From Colius striatus (lineage: Eukaryota > Chordata > Aves > Coliiformes > Coliidae), in contig NC_084759.1 of the NCBI RefSeq assembly GCF_028858725.1, positions 96,530,362-96,594,361 on the forward strand: DNA of 64,000 nucleotides. The letters are read 5' to 3'. Positions 10,686-23,286 of the stretch are shown here, in pieces (the stretch's first letter is position 1; each line of letters opens with the position of its first letter). The translations under genes and the position numbers were made by a program. The notes under the pieces were generated by a model. The model ran no database searches. It was not told where the DNA came from and saw only the letters and a list, made by a program, of their open reading frames with translations.

Positions 10686-13600
10686 GGCCCTTATATGCCT
10701 GAGCTGATTAAACCGCTCTCTGTACATCTGTGCTGTAGTTCCCTATTCATTACAAACTGCATTAGCTTCTAAAGCCGTACCTCCTTAGTAATTGCTATTT
10801 GTTATGAAAGAAACTTCCAATTCCATTCCGTACTAATAGTTATATTTAAACTGTAGTATCTTTCCATAATTCAGAGAAGCAAATGTCCATCTTTTATGAA
10901 AGCAATGGTAGTTCTTCCCACCTCTGCTGGCATTCTTTTCCTCTTTTGTACAGTAAACTGGAGAACAGTGTAACCTCATATCAGTCTTTCTTCTTTTAAC
11001 CACACCTGGCTATAGTCCATAGTTCTGTAAACCACAGAGTTAGAAATGGATTGTACTTCCCTGGAGAGATGTGGAATTTTTATTTTGCTTTGCTTCTGTA
11101 TTGTTGCCTCTTTGTAATGAATTTGCAGTAAGGAACATCTTTTCTGCAGAACCATGTTTAAAATTAGAGAGGGGAGCAATGTATCACTTGTCTCTTCTGT
11201 TTCACATTTCTGGGACGTGTTAACAACAAGCAATGGAATTATTTGTTTGGCTGATTTGGTCCCTGAGACTGCAGCAGGATTTAACAATCTTTTTGATTCA
11301 CTTTATTTCAGACAATGGGTGGTAATCAACCAGAGAGCACATGCAGCATGCTTTCCCTGCTTTCATGTAGGCTCCAAGTCACCACTAAAACTGACATTAG
11401 GCTTGGAGTTGCTTTTAACTTCCCACTGAACACACATCTTTATTCCCCCCCACAGCTTCTTTTAGCAAGACAGCTTCTTGCTCCTGGCAGCTTTTCGTTT
11501 GACACACAGGCCTGCATAACCTGGGCCTGTGCACGGCATTGTGCTTCTCCGGAGGGAGGCATTTTTCTTCTCATGGCTTCAGCCTTGATAGCCTAAGCCA
11601 GAACTTGCAGTCACATGACGTGCTGATATTCTCTGTCCTGCTGTGACTTTTGCTGGATGCTCACAGGATGGGCACAGCTCAATGCCTTTGACTGGGGTTT
11701 GGTTAAGATCCTTTTAGAGAGAGGTGAAGATGATCCAGGAAGATGGCGAAGGGAGCCGCTCTGCTATTTCCAGTGCTGCTGATCCTGTAGGTATAGTAAG
11801 GATGAAGCTGAAGAAGTGACCATCCCACCTCTCCCTCTGCTTCCAAGGCTTGTGTAAGATTCAGTTACCAAGGACCTTCAGTCTGGAGGTGTCAGGGGAG
11901 CAGGCAGGGAGACTGTTCTCAAAGGGACTCCACTTCCCTGTCATCTGCCTGTCTAGCTGATGACTTTTATGCAAAGTGGGTGTGAAATGATGACAGGACA
12001 GAACTGACACGCAGTTGACACAGACAGCTATGAGTGCCCAAAATGGAAAGCAGTGGAAGACACATCCTGAAATAATGAATAGTTTTTTGCTTGGATCAAT
12101 TAATCAAAACAGACTTTATTAAAAAAATAACATAGTAGTGACCAGGATATTTGTGGTTAGGTACCTAATTTTCCATCATGTTGTGCTAACCCACACCAAA
12201 AGAAATTCAGTGATTTTGCTGAAGTAGATCTAGTAATAGCTGGCATCATACAGTGCCATAGCCATGCATCAATCTTCTATGAGAGTCTGTGTTAAAATTT
12301 GTGACATGCTCTGAAGGGAATTAGCCTTGAGCTCTTGACCAGCCCTTCATTCAGAGATCACTTGGTCAGATTATACCCCAGGGCTGAAATGTAGGGATTC
12401 CTTAGTTCTTATCTTAGTTTTGTAAGTTATTTTTTCTAACCTTTGGTTGAGCTATAAAATCTTTTTTTTTTTTTTTTCCAAGTCAAGGCTATTTAAAAGA
12501 CAAAGTATAACAAATTACAATTTTTAAAGTGTACATATACTAAGTACACAAAGTAATGGGGTGACAATAACAACAAAGTTGATGTTGTGGGTTCAGAGGG
12601 CAGGAGTTCCCAGAGCAGCTCTTTCAGGGTCCAGGTGGGAATTTCTCCTTCCCTGTACTGAATCTTTAGGCAAAACAAACTGTAGAGTGGGTGATGCTGT
12701 CCAAAGCAACAGAGAGAGGATAAACAAAGCATTGGGAAATTAGGAGGACAGCCAGCCTTGTAATGAGGAAACAGCTGGATTCCCAAGAGCTAAGAGCCTA
12801 TAAGCCGGTTCCCCAAGGAACCAAGCCAGGAGAAACCAAAACAAATAAACAAAGCAGCACGCCTCTTTTGAGACAGACTTTGGGAGTCCTAATTTTCAGG
12901 AGTGGATGGCTTCCAGAGAGCTTTCACAAAGCAACAGCCCTTATACTCATGGGTTCAGCCTGATGCACCGTTGTGAGTGACAGGGCAACAAAGCACTCAG
13001 GACAGCAGAGAGCAACACGGAAATTTGAAGCCATTTTGTAGGGAGAATGGAGCAAGGTCATCAGTGAGCAAAGGGAACAGTTCCTGGAGGGGAGGTAGGC
13101 TTATCTGCAAGGGCTGGCTTCAGGAGGAGCAATGCTATGGGGTTGACTCATTTCCTCTTTTCCTTATTAGACGATGGGGTGAGGTTTCATATATTCATGA
13201 GGCATTAGGTCTACATTCCTGCCCTAAACTGATATTTTAAGAACAGTGACTGTCTTTTAAGAATACACTTGTAAAAATAACCATGTTATTACATCTAAAG
13301 AAGAGACGTTAAGTCCCACATTTGACAAGATGAAGATCTGCTTATTAAAACAGACTATTTATGCAGCATTGCTATTTCTGAGATTTTTTTATATTCTTTT
13401 TTCACACCAGAAAGGAAAACAAAGGCAACTGTTAACTGAGTTTGCCAAGATAATACGTATTTTTTGAAAAGCAATCACAAAAGTCTTAAGAATGTGACAC
13501 ACTGTCTCACCTGGAGTACGCTCGAGGCTTACTTCTGCATAAGCTGCATGTTTGTGCTTCTCTCCAGGAGTGCAACACTTCAGCAGTTCAAAGAGACCCT

Positions 13601-15655
13601 AGAACAACAATGACAGTTTTTAGCGCACTTTAAAATAAAATAAAATGATTATCTTATCACCTGAACTCAGGTGTTCACCATTTCACTTTGATCCAGGACA
13701 TAATTAGATATCCTATGGCCATTCCTGTCTCCTTCAAAACTTAGGTTATAGCTGCAGCACTGCAAACTCAGCAGGGCTCAATTTGTGGAGCTTTCAGCTA
13801 ATTAAACCCTGCAGTGTGCAATGGTCGGAAATAAACATCTTGTGTGGGTTTGTTTGGGTGTTTAACAAGAAGAAAATTAATAAATATCCAAGCTGAATTC
13901 ATTGCAGCAGATATTTTTTTCTCTCTCAGTTATGCCTGACCCTACTGGCTTCATTTGCTATCTGGGTTTAGAAAACTTAAGGCAGCATAATGTGAGGGTG
14001 GCTAAGTGGGAGGAGGTGTCTGTTATAATTATGAAGCCAGTAAACCTGAGGCCAAGTTCCTGGAAGCATAAGCCCGAGGACTCATCACTCACTGTAAATA
14101 TTTTGTGCAGCTTTTGCAGATCATTTTGTACAATAATTGCCATCTCTACTTGAATAGAAATGTGATTAGAGCACTAGGACACATCCTGATTTTTCACTTT
14201 AGCTCACAAAAGTAATGGCAGCAATGGACTGTCAGGGGCCTGGGCTTCAGCATGAGCTCCCAAACTGAATCTGAAGTCCCTGCTGAGCCTACACATCAGA
14301 TGATAAGGTCTCTGCATGCATTTTTGGCTGTTATATGTGGCTTCCAGGGTGAACATACATGCTCTATAGTTGCAGCTTTGTGGTAGTGAGGCTATATTCT
14401 GAGTCCAACTTTTTTTTTTTGTGTAGTATGACAAGGTCAGAATAAATATATAGTTGTAAAGAAAATGTGTTTTATATTTATTATTTCACTCCCTGCTCTG
14501 AAATATGTGAGGAAAAGGAAAGCTGCTTTGATATGCAGGCTCTCCTGGCAATGGCCTTACACCAGAGAGAACCACAAGAACCAAGATTCTGCTTCTACTC
14601 TGAAAGGCACAGCAATGAATTACCACCAACAGTCAGACTCCAGCTCTGAAAAGGAATTCCTCATCCACCAGAAGAAACTCTAGTGGCAGCAGAAAATACG
14701 AAGTCTTGGTTATCTTACAAGGAATTTATGATTGAATGCACATTCAGTGGCATTTTGGGATAATAAGAATAAATATTCATTGAGAACTTTAACTGAGAAT
14801 TTGTAACAAAAAAAAAGAAGAGTATATTTGAGATCTGTAATGATAATGTTCTTTCACAGCTGCTTTTGTGAGGAGGGAATAACTTAACAACACTACAGCT
14901 GATGTTGGCTTTCTAGTTTGTAGTGAAATTATAAAGTAAATGTTTCCTCCAAGGAACTCCAGAGCTCTTAATGGGAGCTAGAGACACACTCCCAAGACAG
15001 CAGGCTGGAGATCTGATGGGTTGCAATATTGTAAATTGGTATAATTTCCCTGCAGTGCTTTCAGCATGCCTCCATCCTATGGAAAGTATCATTATAAGAA
15101 AAAAAAATAGGTGACTTGTCTTTAACTTTTAGGAAAATTAATTCATGATAAAATTTCCATAGATTTTTTTCCCCACATATTAGATCCTATGTGCTTATTT
15201 ACCCACTGAAATATTTTTAGGGTTTTTTTCCCTACCTCTTATGGGAAATTTCTGCAGTAAGAAGCTCATTAAATGTGAAAAGGCCAGAAGATGGTACAAG
15301 CTAAATAGAAGAAGATTAAGATCAAATACAAAAACATAGTGTAAAAAGTTATGAGACATAGTTTCAGAATAAAATATTTAGATAAGGATTAATTGGGACA
15401 CTGCAGAGGAGTGAAGAGAAGGGATTAGAAGAGGTGTGCTTGTCATCACACTGAATTCTTCCCCACATTTCCCATTCCCCTTCATCCACCTGTATCACAT
15501 TTATTTGTTTAGCCTCCCTACAGCCAACATAGTGCTGTCAGTCAGGACAGTGTTGCAGAAAGCATTGTTGCAAATAATTCTGACCTGGCATGTTTTTCAC
15601 AAGAATAGAGTCTCATATTTGTACACTTCCCTGCAGAGGGAAAAATCCTATTTTA
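10686..15655. other. Intergenic, nothing recognised
   Basis: About 5 kb without a supportable gene. The stretch at about 12540-12960 is GC-richer and could be an old dispersed repeat, but I could not assign it. Open frames in 11.1-11.6 kb and 12.5-13.2 kb have no family resemblance. Confidence 0.5.
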
Positions 15656-16699
15656 CAATGTGTCATGGGTTTCTGTGGAGCCATTTCTGGTAAGGGAGAA
15701 GGGGCTGTAAATACAGCTTCTGTAAAAGTTGCGTGAAACTTTCGCCTGCTCTGAGTCAGACCCACTTCTGGGACTGAGACGAGTGGGTACCTCCACGATC
15801 ACTTTCTAAGAAGAAGAAGAAGCCAGGAGAGAGGATTCTTCCTGTTCTTCTTCCTGTTCTTTCTTCTTTTTCAGCTAGTGATGGTGGAAGGAGTTGGAGG
15901 AGAGAGAAACGACCATGCAGACCCTAAGGTCAGTGAGGGATGAGAGGAGGAGGTGTGCTGGAGCAGAGACTCATCTGCATCTTGTAGTGAGGACTGATGA
16001 AGCAGAGATTTGTTTGCAGTTCATGGAGGACCCCATGCCAAGGCTAGTGACTGTCCAGAGGAAGCCATGAATTTGGGGGAGGGTGGTTTTGCAGCAGAAA
16101 GTGCCTGGAATGCTGTTGGTCACAGAGGCGTTCCATGCTGGAGGAGAAGCTGAAGCTTTTGGGAAGAAGTCATGCAAGAGAGGTTTGTTAAGGACTGTGT
16201 CCTGTGGGAGGGACCCTGTATTGGAGCAGGAAAGAACGCCAGGAGTCATCCTCCTCTGTGATAAAAGAAGTGGCAGAGCCCATCTGTGAGACTGATCACA
16301 TCCTCCATTCACTGCCCTCCTGAGCCACTGAGAAAGGAGGAGGTAGAGATATCGGGAGCAGTGAGCTGGGCCCGGGAAGAAAGGAGGGATGGGGGAGGGA
16401 GATCTTAAAGTGCTGGTTGTATTTTTCCATCATCCTTCTCTAATCTGCTTCTTGTAGGTAGCCGACCAAACCTTCCTACTTTTCTCTCTGAGTACTGGAG
16501 TCTGTTTTGCCTGGAACCATAATTGGCAGTGAGCCCTCCCTGTCCTTGTCTCAATCCACAAGGCCCTTAGTTATCTTTTTTGCCTCCCATCTCGCTGAGG
16601 CCTCTACTGTCCTCAGGAAGATGTGAGTGGATCAACGGGCAGTGAGCAAGAGACTTTCTGGGGCTTCATTGTCAGCTGGGCCTGAACCACAACTCAATG
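15656..16699 (+). mobile_element. Solo LTR, avian ERV family A, copy 2, with target-site duplication
   Basis: The LTR spans 15661-16694, starting TGTCATGG and ending CCACAACT (a CA terminus with the last base changed). It is flanked by a perfect 5-bp duplication, CAATG, at 15656-15660 and 16695-16699. It is the inverted counterpart of 4986-6064 and 20421-21423, so sense is inferred as plus. Length is about 1.03 kb and no internal retroviral sequence adjoins it, as expected for a solo LTR left by recombination between the two LTRs of a provirus. Confidence 0.82.
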
Positions 16700-17580
16700 T
16701 GTGTATCATACATTTACGACAGAAAACCAAGGTGAGGATTTCCTTCAGTACCACTGTGACCAGGCATCTTTTAGTATGTTGTTCAACCATGACCTACTGC
16801 ATTTTTAATTCCTGTATGGAAGCCAAGACTATTGATTTTTTGCTAAGGTTTCTGGTCAAAAGGTACATAATTTTTTTTAACTGCTTGGGAAAGTGATTTT
16901 AGGGGTGGTACTTTTTAAAAGTAATGTGAATGGAATTTGTTAGTTAGTGTTGCCAGAAGTGACCTTATCATTGTTATTTGATAGCAAATGGCCTTAGTAC
17001 TTGGGATAGAACATACCAAGGCATAGGAGTTGTTACTTTTAAGACACTGATATGGTGGTCTAACTTTAAAGCTACTAATAATTTTTACAGCTGCATCATA
17101 ACAAGTTCCAAGGCCCCAGAAAAAGCTTTGATAGATTTATTTGTATTAGATGGTTGCGTATATATCGTACAAATAGGTGCAGTTACTAGAGGTTTTAGAT
17201 CCAACTAGAATACATTAAAAAACCTTATCAAAAGTCTTGTTCAAACTATCATGTGTAAGCACACAACTTAGTTCAGTGGATGTCGAGTGTAGTACCCTTG
17301 AAGTATTTGCGCATGTTTTAAGTCAATCTGTCTCAAAGCCACAGTGTCTGAACCCGGTAACTGAGTTGCCAGGGGTTATTTAACAGCTTAATGATTTCTG
17401 CTGGTGAAGCAGTTCACTGCCATGGCCAGTAGCACTCTGCTTAATCAGGCCCTTAACCCCGAGAGGCCTCAAGCTCCATCAGCTGAGCCAAGCTAGTGCA
17501 GCCCTAAGCTGGTTGCCCCTAAGCACATTTGCATGCTACTCACCCTGGCACAGGGCAGCTCCTGGCTGCAGGTTAAGGAC
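16700..17580. other. Intergenic, nothing recognised
   Basis: AT-rich DNA becoming more GC-rich toward 17.3-17.58 kb just before a CR1 3' end. It contains an ATTTGCAT octamer near 17527, which alone is not evidence of a promoter. Confidence 0.5.
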
Positions 17581-18130
17581 ATCACAGAACTGCAGAATTA
17601 TAAAATAGCAGGAGTTGGAAGGGACCTCTAGAGATCGTCCCGTTCAACCCCCTGCTAAAGCAGGTTCCCCTCAATCAGCTCTCACAGGAATGTATCCAGA
17701 GGGGTTTGAAAACCTCCAGAGGAGGAGACTCCACACCCTTCCTGGGCAGCCTGTGCCAGGGCCCCCTCACTCTCACAGCAAAGTAGTTTTTCCTTGTGTT
17801 TTAAGTGTAACTTTTTGTGTTCCAGCTTGTGTCCATGGCCCCTTGTGCTGTTACTGGAGACAACAGAAAAGATTGCCACCTCATCCTCTTGACATACACC
17901 TTTTAAGTACTCGTTAGTGTTAATTAAATCCTCCCTCACTCTTCCCTTTTTTAGGCTGAACATCCCCAGGTCCTTCAGCCTTTCCTCATAAGGAAGATGC
18001 TCCAGTCCCCTGATCATCTTGGTTGCTCTCCACTGGACTCTCTCTAGAAGATCCCTGCCCCTCTTGAGGTGGGGAGCCCAGAGCTAGGCACAGGACTCCA
18101 GATGAGGCCTCACCAGGGCAGAGTAGAGGG
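17581..18130 (-). mobile_element. CR1 LINE, 5'-truncated 3' end
   Basis: Read on the minus strand, this is the last ~550 bp of CR1: the end of the reverse transcriptase ORF followed by the 3' tail. The diagnostic GGAGTTGGAAGGGACCTCTA block lies at 17611-17630 and the eroded tail (ATCACAGAACTGCAGAATTA on the + strand) at 17581. The coding part is broken by frameshifts. The left edge is the true LINE 3' end and the right edge is the usual 5' truncation. Confidence 0.9.
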
Positions 18131-20415
18131 AAATGGGGAAGGCTTGGGAGGACTTTTTGCTGGCCGTGCAGCAAAAGAGTTTTTGTCTTGAGGATAGATT
18201 TTGGAAGATCTGGTGGTGGCCATCAGTGGAATGGTGGGAATGGCCAAATCATCTGTGGTTACTCCAGCAGTGCCATGTCCCGGAGCTGAGGGAACTGCTG
18301 GACTCCTTGCCCATGTCCAGAGGCAGCAGGAACAGGTATGCTCACTCTCCAGGGCTTTTCTCATGGCTCTGAGTTTCATCTCACCCTATCCTTTCCTTGG
18401 CAGGAGAGTCTCAGCTTTGTCCTCACATGCTGAGAGAATCCCTTCTCTCTCGGTTCAGGAAGATCAGGTTGCAGCGGAATGCCAGGAACAACTCTACATG
18501 ATTGTGTGAACCCTTCCAGGCTCTGGTAGAGAGAAGGCAAAAGGTTAGCTTAAATCACTGCTGTAGGCACGCTCTTCAGTCTCCGATAGTTGGGATCGTG
18601 AGGGAACGCTATTCTCTCTTAGATAAAAGGCTGACTTCTCTAAATGGTCCAATGTACAACCTTGCATTGTCCTGAAGCTGCTGGGTGCCTTGCAACAGTC
18701 AGACTAGGGGAAGTATTCCAAATGTGAAGGCATTTCAGCATATGGTTCCTAAGTTTTTTTTTTAACCTTTTTATCCCCAAATCCTGAAGAAATGGAAACA
18801 AAACAAATAAACATAAACCCCAACCCAAAGTGCATAATGTACTCCACCAATGCATTTTGTGTGGAGAGGCAGGAATCGAGTAAGGCCCCTGATCATGCCC
18901 TGAATAGTCTGCATTACTCAACACTTGTCCTGTTGGATGCCTTATTCCAAAACAACTTGGCTATTACCAAAGTGCATGTCCCAGTGGATTACACAGCACA
19001 TTTGTGTGCTGACTTTTCCGAAGACTTTTTGGCGCATTAGTTTTCTTAGATGCCTGTTACTACCTCCAGACTTCTGCTTTTATGTGCACTCCCCCTGCCT
19101 GGGTCCATAAGAAGGAAGCTCAGAAGCCACTAACTCTGGTTTACAGGCACCATGAAGCATTTCAAATCTGAGTTAGCAGAAACTTTTAAGAGTAATCCTG
19201 TTCCCTGCACAGGCTTGAAAGTCTGTTTCACCATAATCTTCAGAGACCAGGGAGCTAGCAAGCAATTTTTATGTCCTAATGGCTTCTAAATTGCTGATGA
19301 TTTAATGGGAAGGGAAAATGAGCTAGAAATGCTGACAGTGCAGGTATGTATTTCAGGAAAGTGCAGAAGAAAAGAGACTTATCAGTCCTTGAACAGAATG
19401 ATAACCATGACGTAACAGAACACTGAAATTTTGAGGCGTGAACCATGTACATAATTTTCTGTCGTCTGAACAGCTGTAGTGCATTAATGACTTTTTGTCA
19501 CAGAACAGAGATAACCATACTGTACTTAACAACCTACATCTGATGAGTATCATGAAGCCTAATTAATAATTGTAATGTGCCTAAAAGCTGACAATAGCCA
19601 CTGACAACTGCTAGGTATTGTCATGCTTAATTGAGGGGTACCTGACAGCCATAAGCTGGAAGGTACTCAGATACTACTGAGGTGAGATCCGTGTGGTGCA
19701 GCTGGACAGATTGCTATCAATAAATATTGCTGATGCGCACACTTAGGGGACCATTTGTGCCTATAATCTGCATTTTTCTCTTTTGATATTGATTAGAAGG
19801 GATGACTTATTACTGACTCCAGTCTTACACAGCTTCCTTGCCTTGCATGTTTCTAAGGGTGTACTTAAGCAGTTGAGTACAAGAAATATCATAATTAAAA
19901 AGTCCTGCTGCAGATTATTAATTAAATCTGTCATCAGATATGAAAGGACAGACTACATGGAGATAAGTTTGTGTGCTCAGCAGAAGCAGCCAAGTCACAA
20001 CAGAAATCAATTTACCTGAGGCTGTTGGGACATCCAAACTGATTTGGAGCTCTATTGGCCCTGTGCTGTGGTATGGTGTGTAGTGGAGATATATCCTAAT
20101 GCCCCCCTGGCTGGTGCAGAAAGAGCAGCTGGCAGAGAAGTAGTCAATCTAGGCAGCACTAAGGACAGGAACTGTCCTGGGACAGCAATTGATCAATTCA
20201 GAAATCCTTCACCTTCCTCTTCCGGGACGTTGGTTGATCCACTCTATTAAAATTATATTTATTAGGGATGTACTCAGCCCTTCACTCTCTGCGTTGCCAT
20301 GATATCACTGTTCTGAGGCTGAAGTAACTCCTGTGGGCATCTGTAAAGCTGCATCTATATCTGGCTTTAACCAATTATCCTATGGTGCTCCTTTGCAGTA
20401 GGGATGTGGTGGTAG
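18131..20415. other. Intergenic, contains an exon/mini-intron look-alike
   Basis: No recognised gene. Between about 18190 and 18510 the sequence is GC-richer. A CAG/GTATGC donor at 18336 and a pyrimidine-rich TTCCTTGGCAG acceptor ending at 18403 would define a 68-nt intron. The frame upstream is open to the donor, but the joined frame stops within 10 codons, so I do not call a gene. The remainder to 20.4 kb shows nothing. Confidence 0.45.
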
Positions 20416-21428
20416 AGCACTGTTTAGGTTTAGGCCCATCAGCGAGCAAAAGACCACAATTAGCCTCAAGTACTGAAGAGGCGGAGAATCGCCCAAGGGC
20501 AGGGAGGGCTTAATTGCCACTTAAGGTTCAGGACAAAATGGACCAGGCCACTCGGCTTGGGGAAGAAAACAGAAAATAATTTAATGCAACATCAACTAAA
20601 ACATAACCTTAAAACCCAAAACATAACCAAAATGAAACAACACAGAGTAATACAACAATGAAGAGTTCGACCAGCCCTTTAAGAACACCTTCTCGCCACA
20701 TCTCCCCTCTTCCCGGGCTCAGAGCCCTGATCCCGGTGTTTTTACCTCCTCCCCCACTGAACAGCTTGGGGGGGGGGGGCGGGGCAGGGAGTGGGGGCTT
20801 CAGTCAGTCTGTTCCCCATAGCTTCTGCCATTTGTCCCTCCTCAAGGCAGGTGGGCTCCGCACCAGTCCTCCCTGCAAGTCCGTGGGGCACCTCACACGC
20901 ATGGCAGCCCTGCACGGGCTGCTCCGACGCGCACTTATTCCAAAGGCTGCAGCTCCTCTCTGCCTCTCGTGTGGGGCTGCTCTGCGGCGTGCAGGCTCTC
21001 CAACACGGCCTAGGTCATGGCCGTCTCCCCACACAGTCTCTCACCCATCTGGGCTCACTCACATGGAGCTGCTGGTAACTCTCAGTCCTGCCATGGGTCT
21101 CCATAGGTTGCAGGGGCACAGCTTGCATTCTCGCTATGGCTTGCGGAGGGGTCTCTGGTCTATTGCTTCTCCTTCCTTCCTCCTTCTGTGGCTGAAGGGT
21201 CCGCGTGGTCGCCTCCATCTTGTATCACTCTTACACCTCCTGCCAGCATTTCAAATTCCCGTCCCTAAATAGTGATGGCAGAGGCGCCAGATTGGCCCAA
21301 CTGGGCCGGAGGTGATTGTGAACCCAGTAGCTGGGGGAGAGTCCAAAAACTCTTTACCGGGTCTTCACTGCAACCCCCTCCCCATGTTAGCAAGCAAAAG
21401 CTGCTCCTTGTTAAACCAGGACAAGCAC
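20416..21428 (-). mobile_element. Solo LTR, avian ERV family A, copy 3, with target-site duplication
   Basis: The LTR runs 20421-21423 with TGTTTAGG and CCAGGACA termini and a perfect 5-bp duplication, AGCAC, at 20416-20420 and 21424-21428. It is collinear with 4986-6064 and inverted relative to 15661-16694. It is the most GC- and CpG-rich part of the window (20.7-21.3 kb) and includes a run of about 13 G near 20767. This richness reflects the LTR rather than a CpG-island promoter of a host gene. The 204-codon open frame inside is LTR sequence. Confidence 0.85.
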
Positions 21429-21880
21429 TTGATGCATATGTATTGGTGGCCTTTATTTTCATCTGGAAGCACAGACACATGAAGTATCTGCTTGGATGGT
21501 TTTTTGTTTGGATCCACCATATTTGTTGGAGGAAGCACTTACTTGCCTTGGCATTGTCCTGGAGGCCACTTCCAGATAAATGTGTTTCCCCTGGACATTC
21601 AGTTGGAGGAGTCAGGGGGGCTGGAAAATATGCAATTCTTCTTTGCTCCTTGTGTGCTCCTGGATGATAACATTGATGTGCTGTTCTCAGGTGAGCTTGA
21701 GGAGATGTCCTCACAAATCACTGTCACACTTGTTTCTATGGAGCTCCACAGTAGCCAGGCAAGTTGTGCAAGAACAAAAAAAAATTCAGCCTATCTTCTG
21801 GCCAGAACTTGAGAGGCTCTTTCAGTTTATTTGGAACTAGAGATTGCTTGCATTAAAATAGGGCAATGCCAGTTTTTCAG
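21429..21880. other. Short spacer between LTR and CR1
   Basis: About 450 bp with no recognised feature. Open frames spill over from the LTR and have no independent support. Confidence 0.5.
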
Positions 21881-23286
21881 AAGAGGTACTTGAGGACAGG
21901 AGGAAAGCAAATGTCACTCTAGTTTTCAAAAAGGGTAAGAAGGAGGAGCCAGGTAACTACAGACTGGTCAGCTTCACCTCCATCCCTGGAAAAAAAAACC
22001 CCTTATCCTGGGTGCTGTCTCCAGCCATTTAAAGGACAAAAGGGTCATTAGGAGGAGTCAACATGGCTTTACCAAGGGCAAGTCATGTTTGACCAACCTG
22101 ATAGCCTTTTATGAAGGTGTAACCAGGTGGATAGATGGTGGTAGTGCAGTGGAGGTGGTTTAGCTTTATTTCAGTAAAATATTTGACACCGTCTCCCACA
22201 GCATCATCAGAGCAAAACTGAGAAAGTATGAGATGAATGATCAGGTAGTGAGGTGGATTGTTAACTGGTTGAAGGAAAGAAGACAGAGAGTTGTGATCAA
22301 TGGAGTGGAGGCCTGTATCTAGTGGAGTCCCTCAGGGTTCAATGCTGGGACCAGTACTGTTCAATATGTTCATTAATGACCTTGATGAGGGAACAGAGGG
22401 CACTGTCAGCAAGTTTGCTGAGGGGAACTGGGGGGAGTGGCTGACACAGCAGAAGGCTGTGCTGCCATTCGATGTGACCTGGACAGGCTGGAGGGTTGGG
22501 CAGAGAGAAATCTAATGAAACTCAACAAGAGCAAGTGTAGAGTCTGCATCTTAGAAAGAACAACCCCATGAACCAGTACAGGTTGGAACTGTTGAGAATA
22601 GTGTGTGGAAAAAGACTTGGGGGTCTTGGTGGACAGCAGGATGAGCATGAGCCAGCAATGTGCCCTCATGGCCAAGAAGGCCAATGGCATCCTGGGGTGT
22701 ATTAGAAGTGCTGTGGAGAGCAGGCTAAGAGACATTCTCCTCCCGCTCTACTCTGCCCTTGTGAGAACACATCTGGAATATTGTGTCCATTTCTGGGCCC
22801 CTCAGTTCCAGAAGGACACGGAGCTGCTGGAGAGAGTTCAGCACATGGCCACAAAGGTGATGGAGTGGAGCATCTCTCTTATGATGAAAGGCTGAGGCAG
22901 CTGGGGCTCTTTAGCTTGGAGAAAAGGAGACTGAGGGGTGACCTCATTAATGTTTACAAATATGTAAAGGGTGGGTGTCAGGAAGATGGAGCCAGGCTCT
23001 TCTCAATGATGTCCAAAGATAGGACAAGGGGCAACTAGTAGAAGCTGGAACATAAGAAGTTCCAAAGAAACGCAAGGGAAAAACTTCTTCACTGTGAGGA
23101 TGATGGAACACTGGAACAGGCCGCCCAGATGGGTTGTTGGGTCTCCTTCTCTGGAGATATTCAAAACCCACCTGGATGAGTTCCTGTGTGACCTACTGTA
23201 GGAGGTCCTGCTCTGGCAGGGGGATTGGACTAGATGATCTTTTGAGGTCCCTTCCAACCCTTAAGATTCTGTAATTCTATGATTCA
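21881..23286 (+). mobile_element. CR1 LINE, 1.4 kb, reverse transcriptase region to 3' end
   Basis: Plus-strand CR1 running from the reverse-transcriptase palm region (TTCAAAAAGGG near 21927, CATGGCTTTACCAAGGGCAA near 22062, GTCCCTCAGGGTTCAATGCT near 22327) to the TTCTATGATTC tail at 23275. The coding sequence is dead: several frames are needed to follow it, and the catalytic F-A-D-D box (about 22408-22420) reads F-A-E-G. There is an A-run near 21990. The element is 5'-truncated as most CR1 copies are. Confidence 0.93.

Noticed and set aside
17524-17534. Octamer ATTTGCAT as a regulatory site
   Set aside because: A single short match far from any recognised promoter is expected by chance.
20658-21272. 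204-codon ORF and apparent CpG island
   Set aside because: Both fall inside an LTR bounded by a perfect AGCAC duplication; the openness follows from GC-rich LTR sequence.
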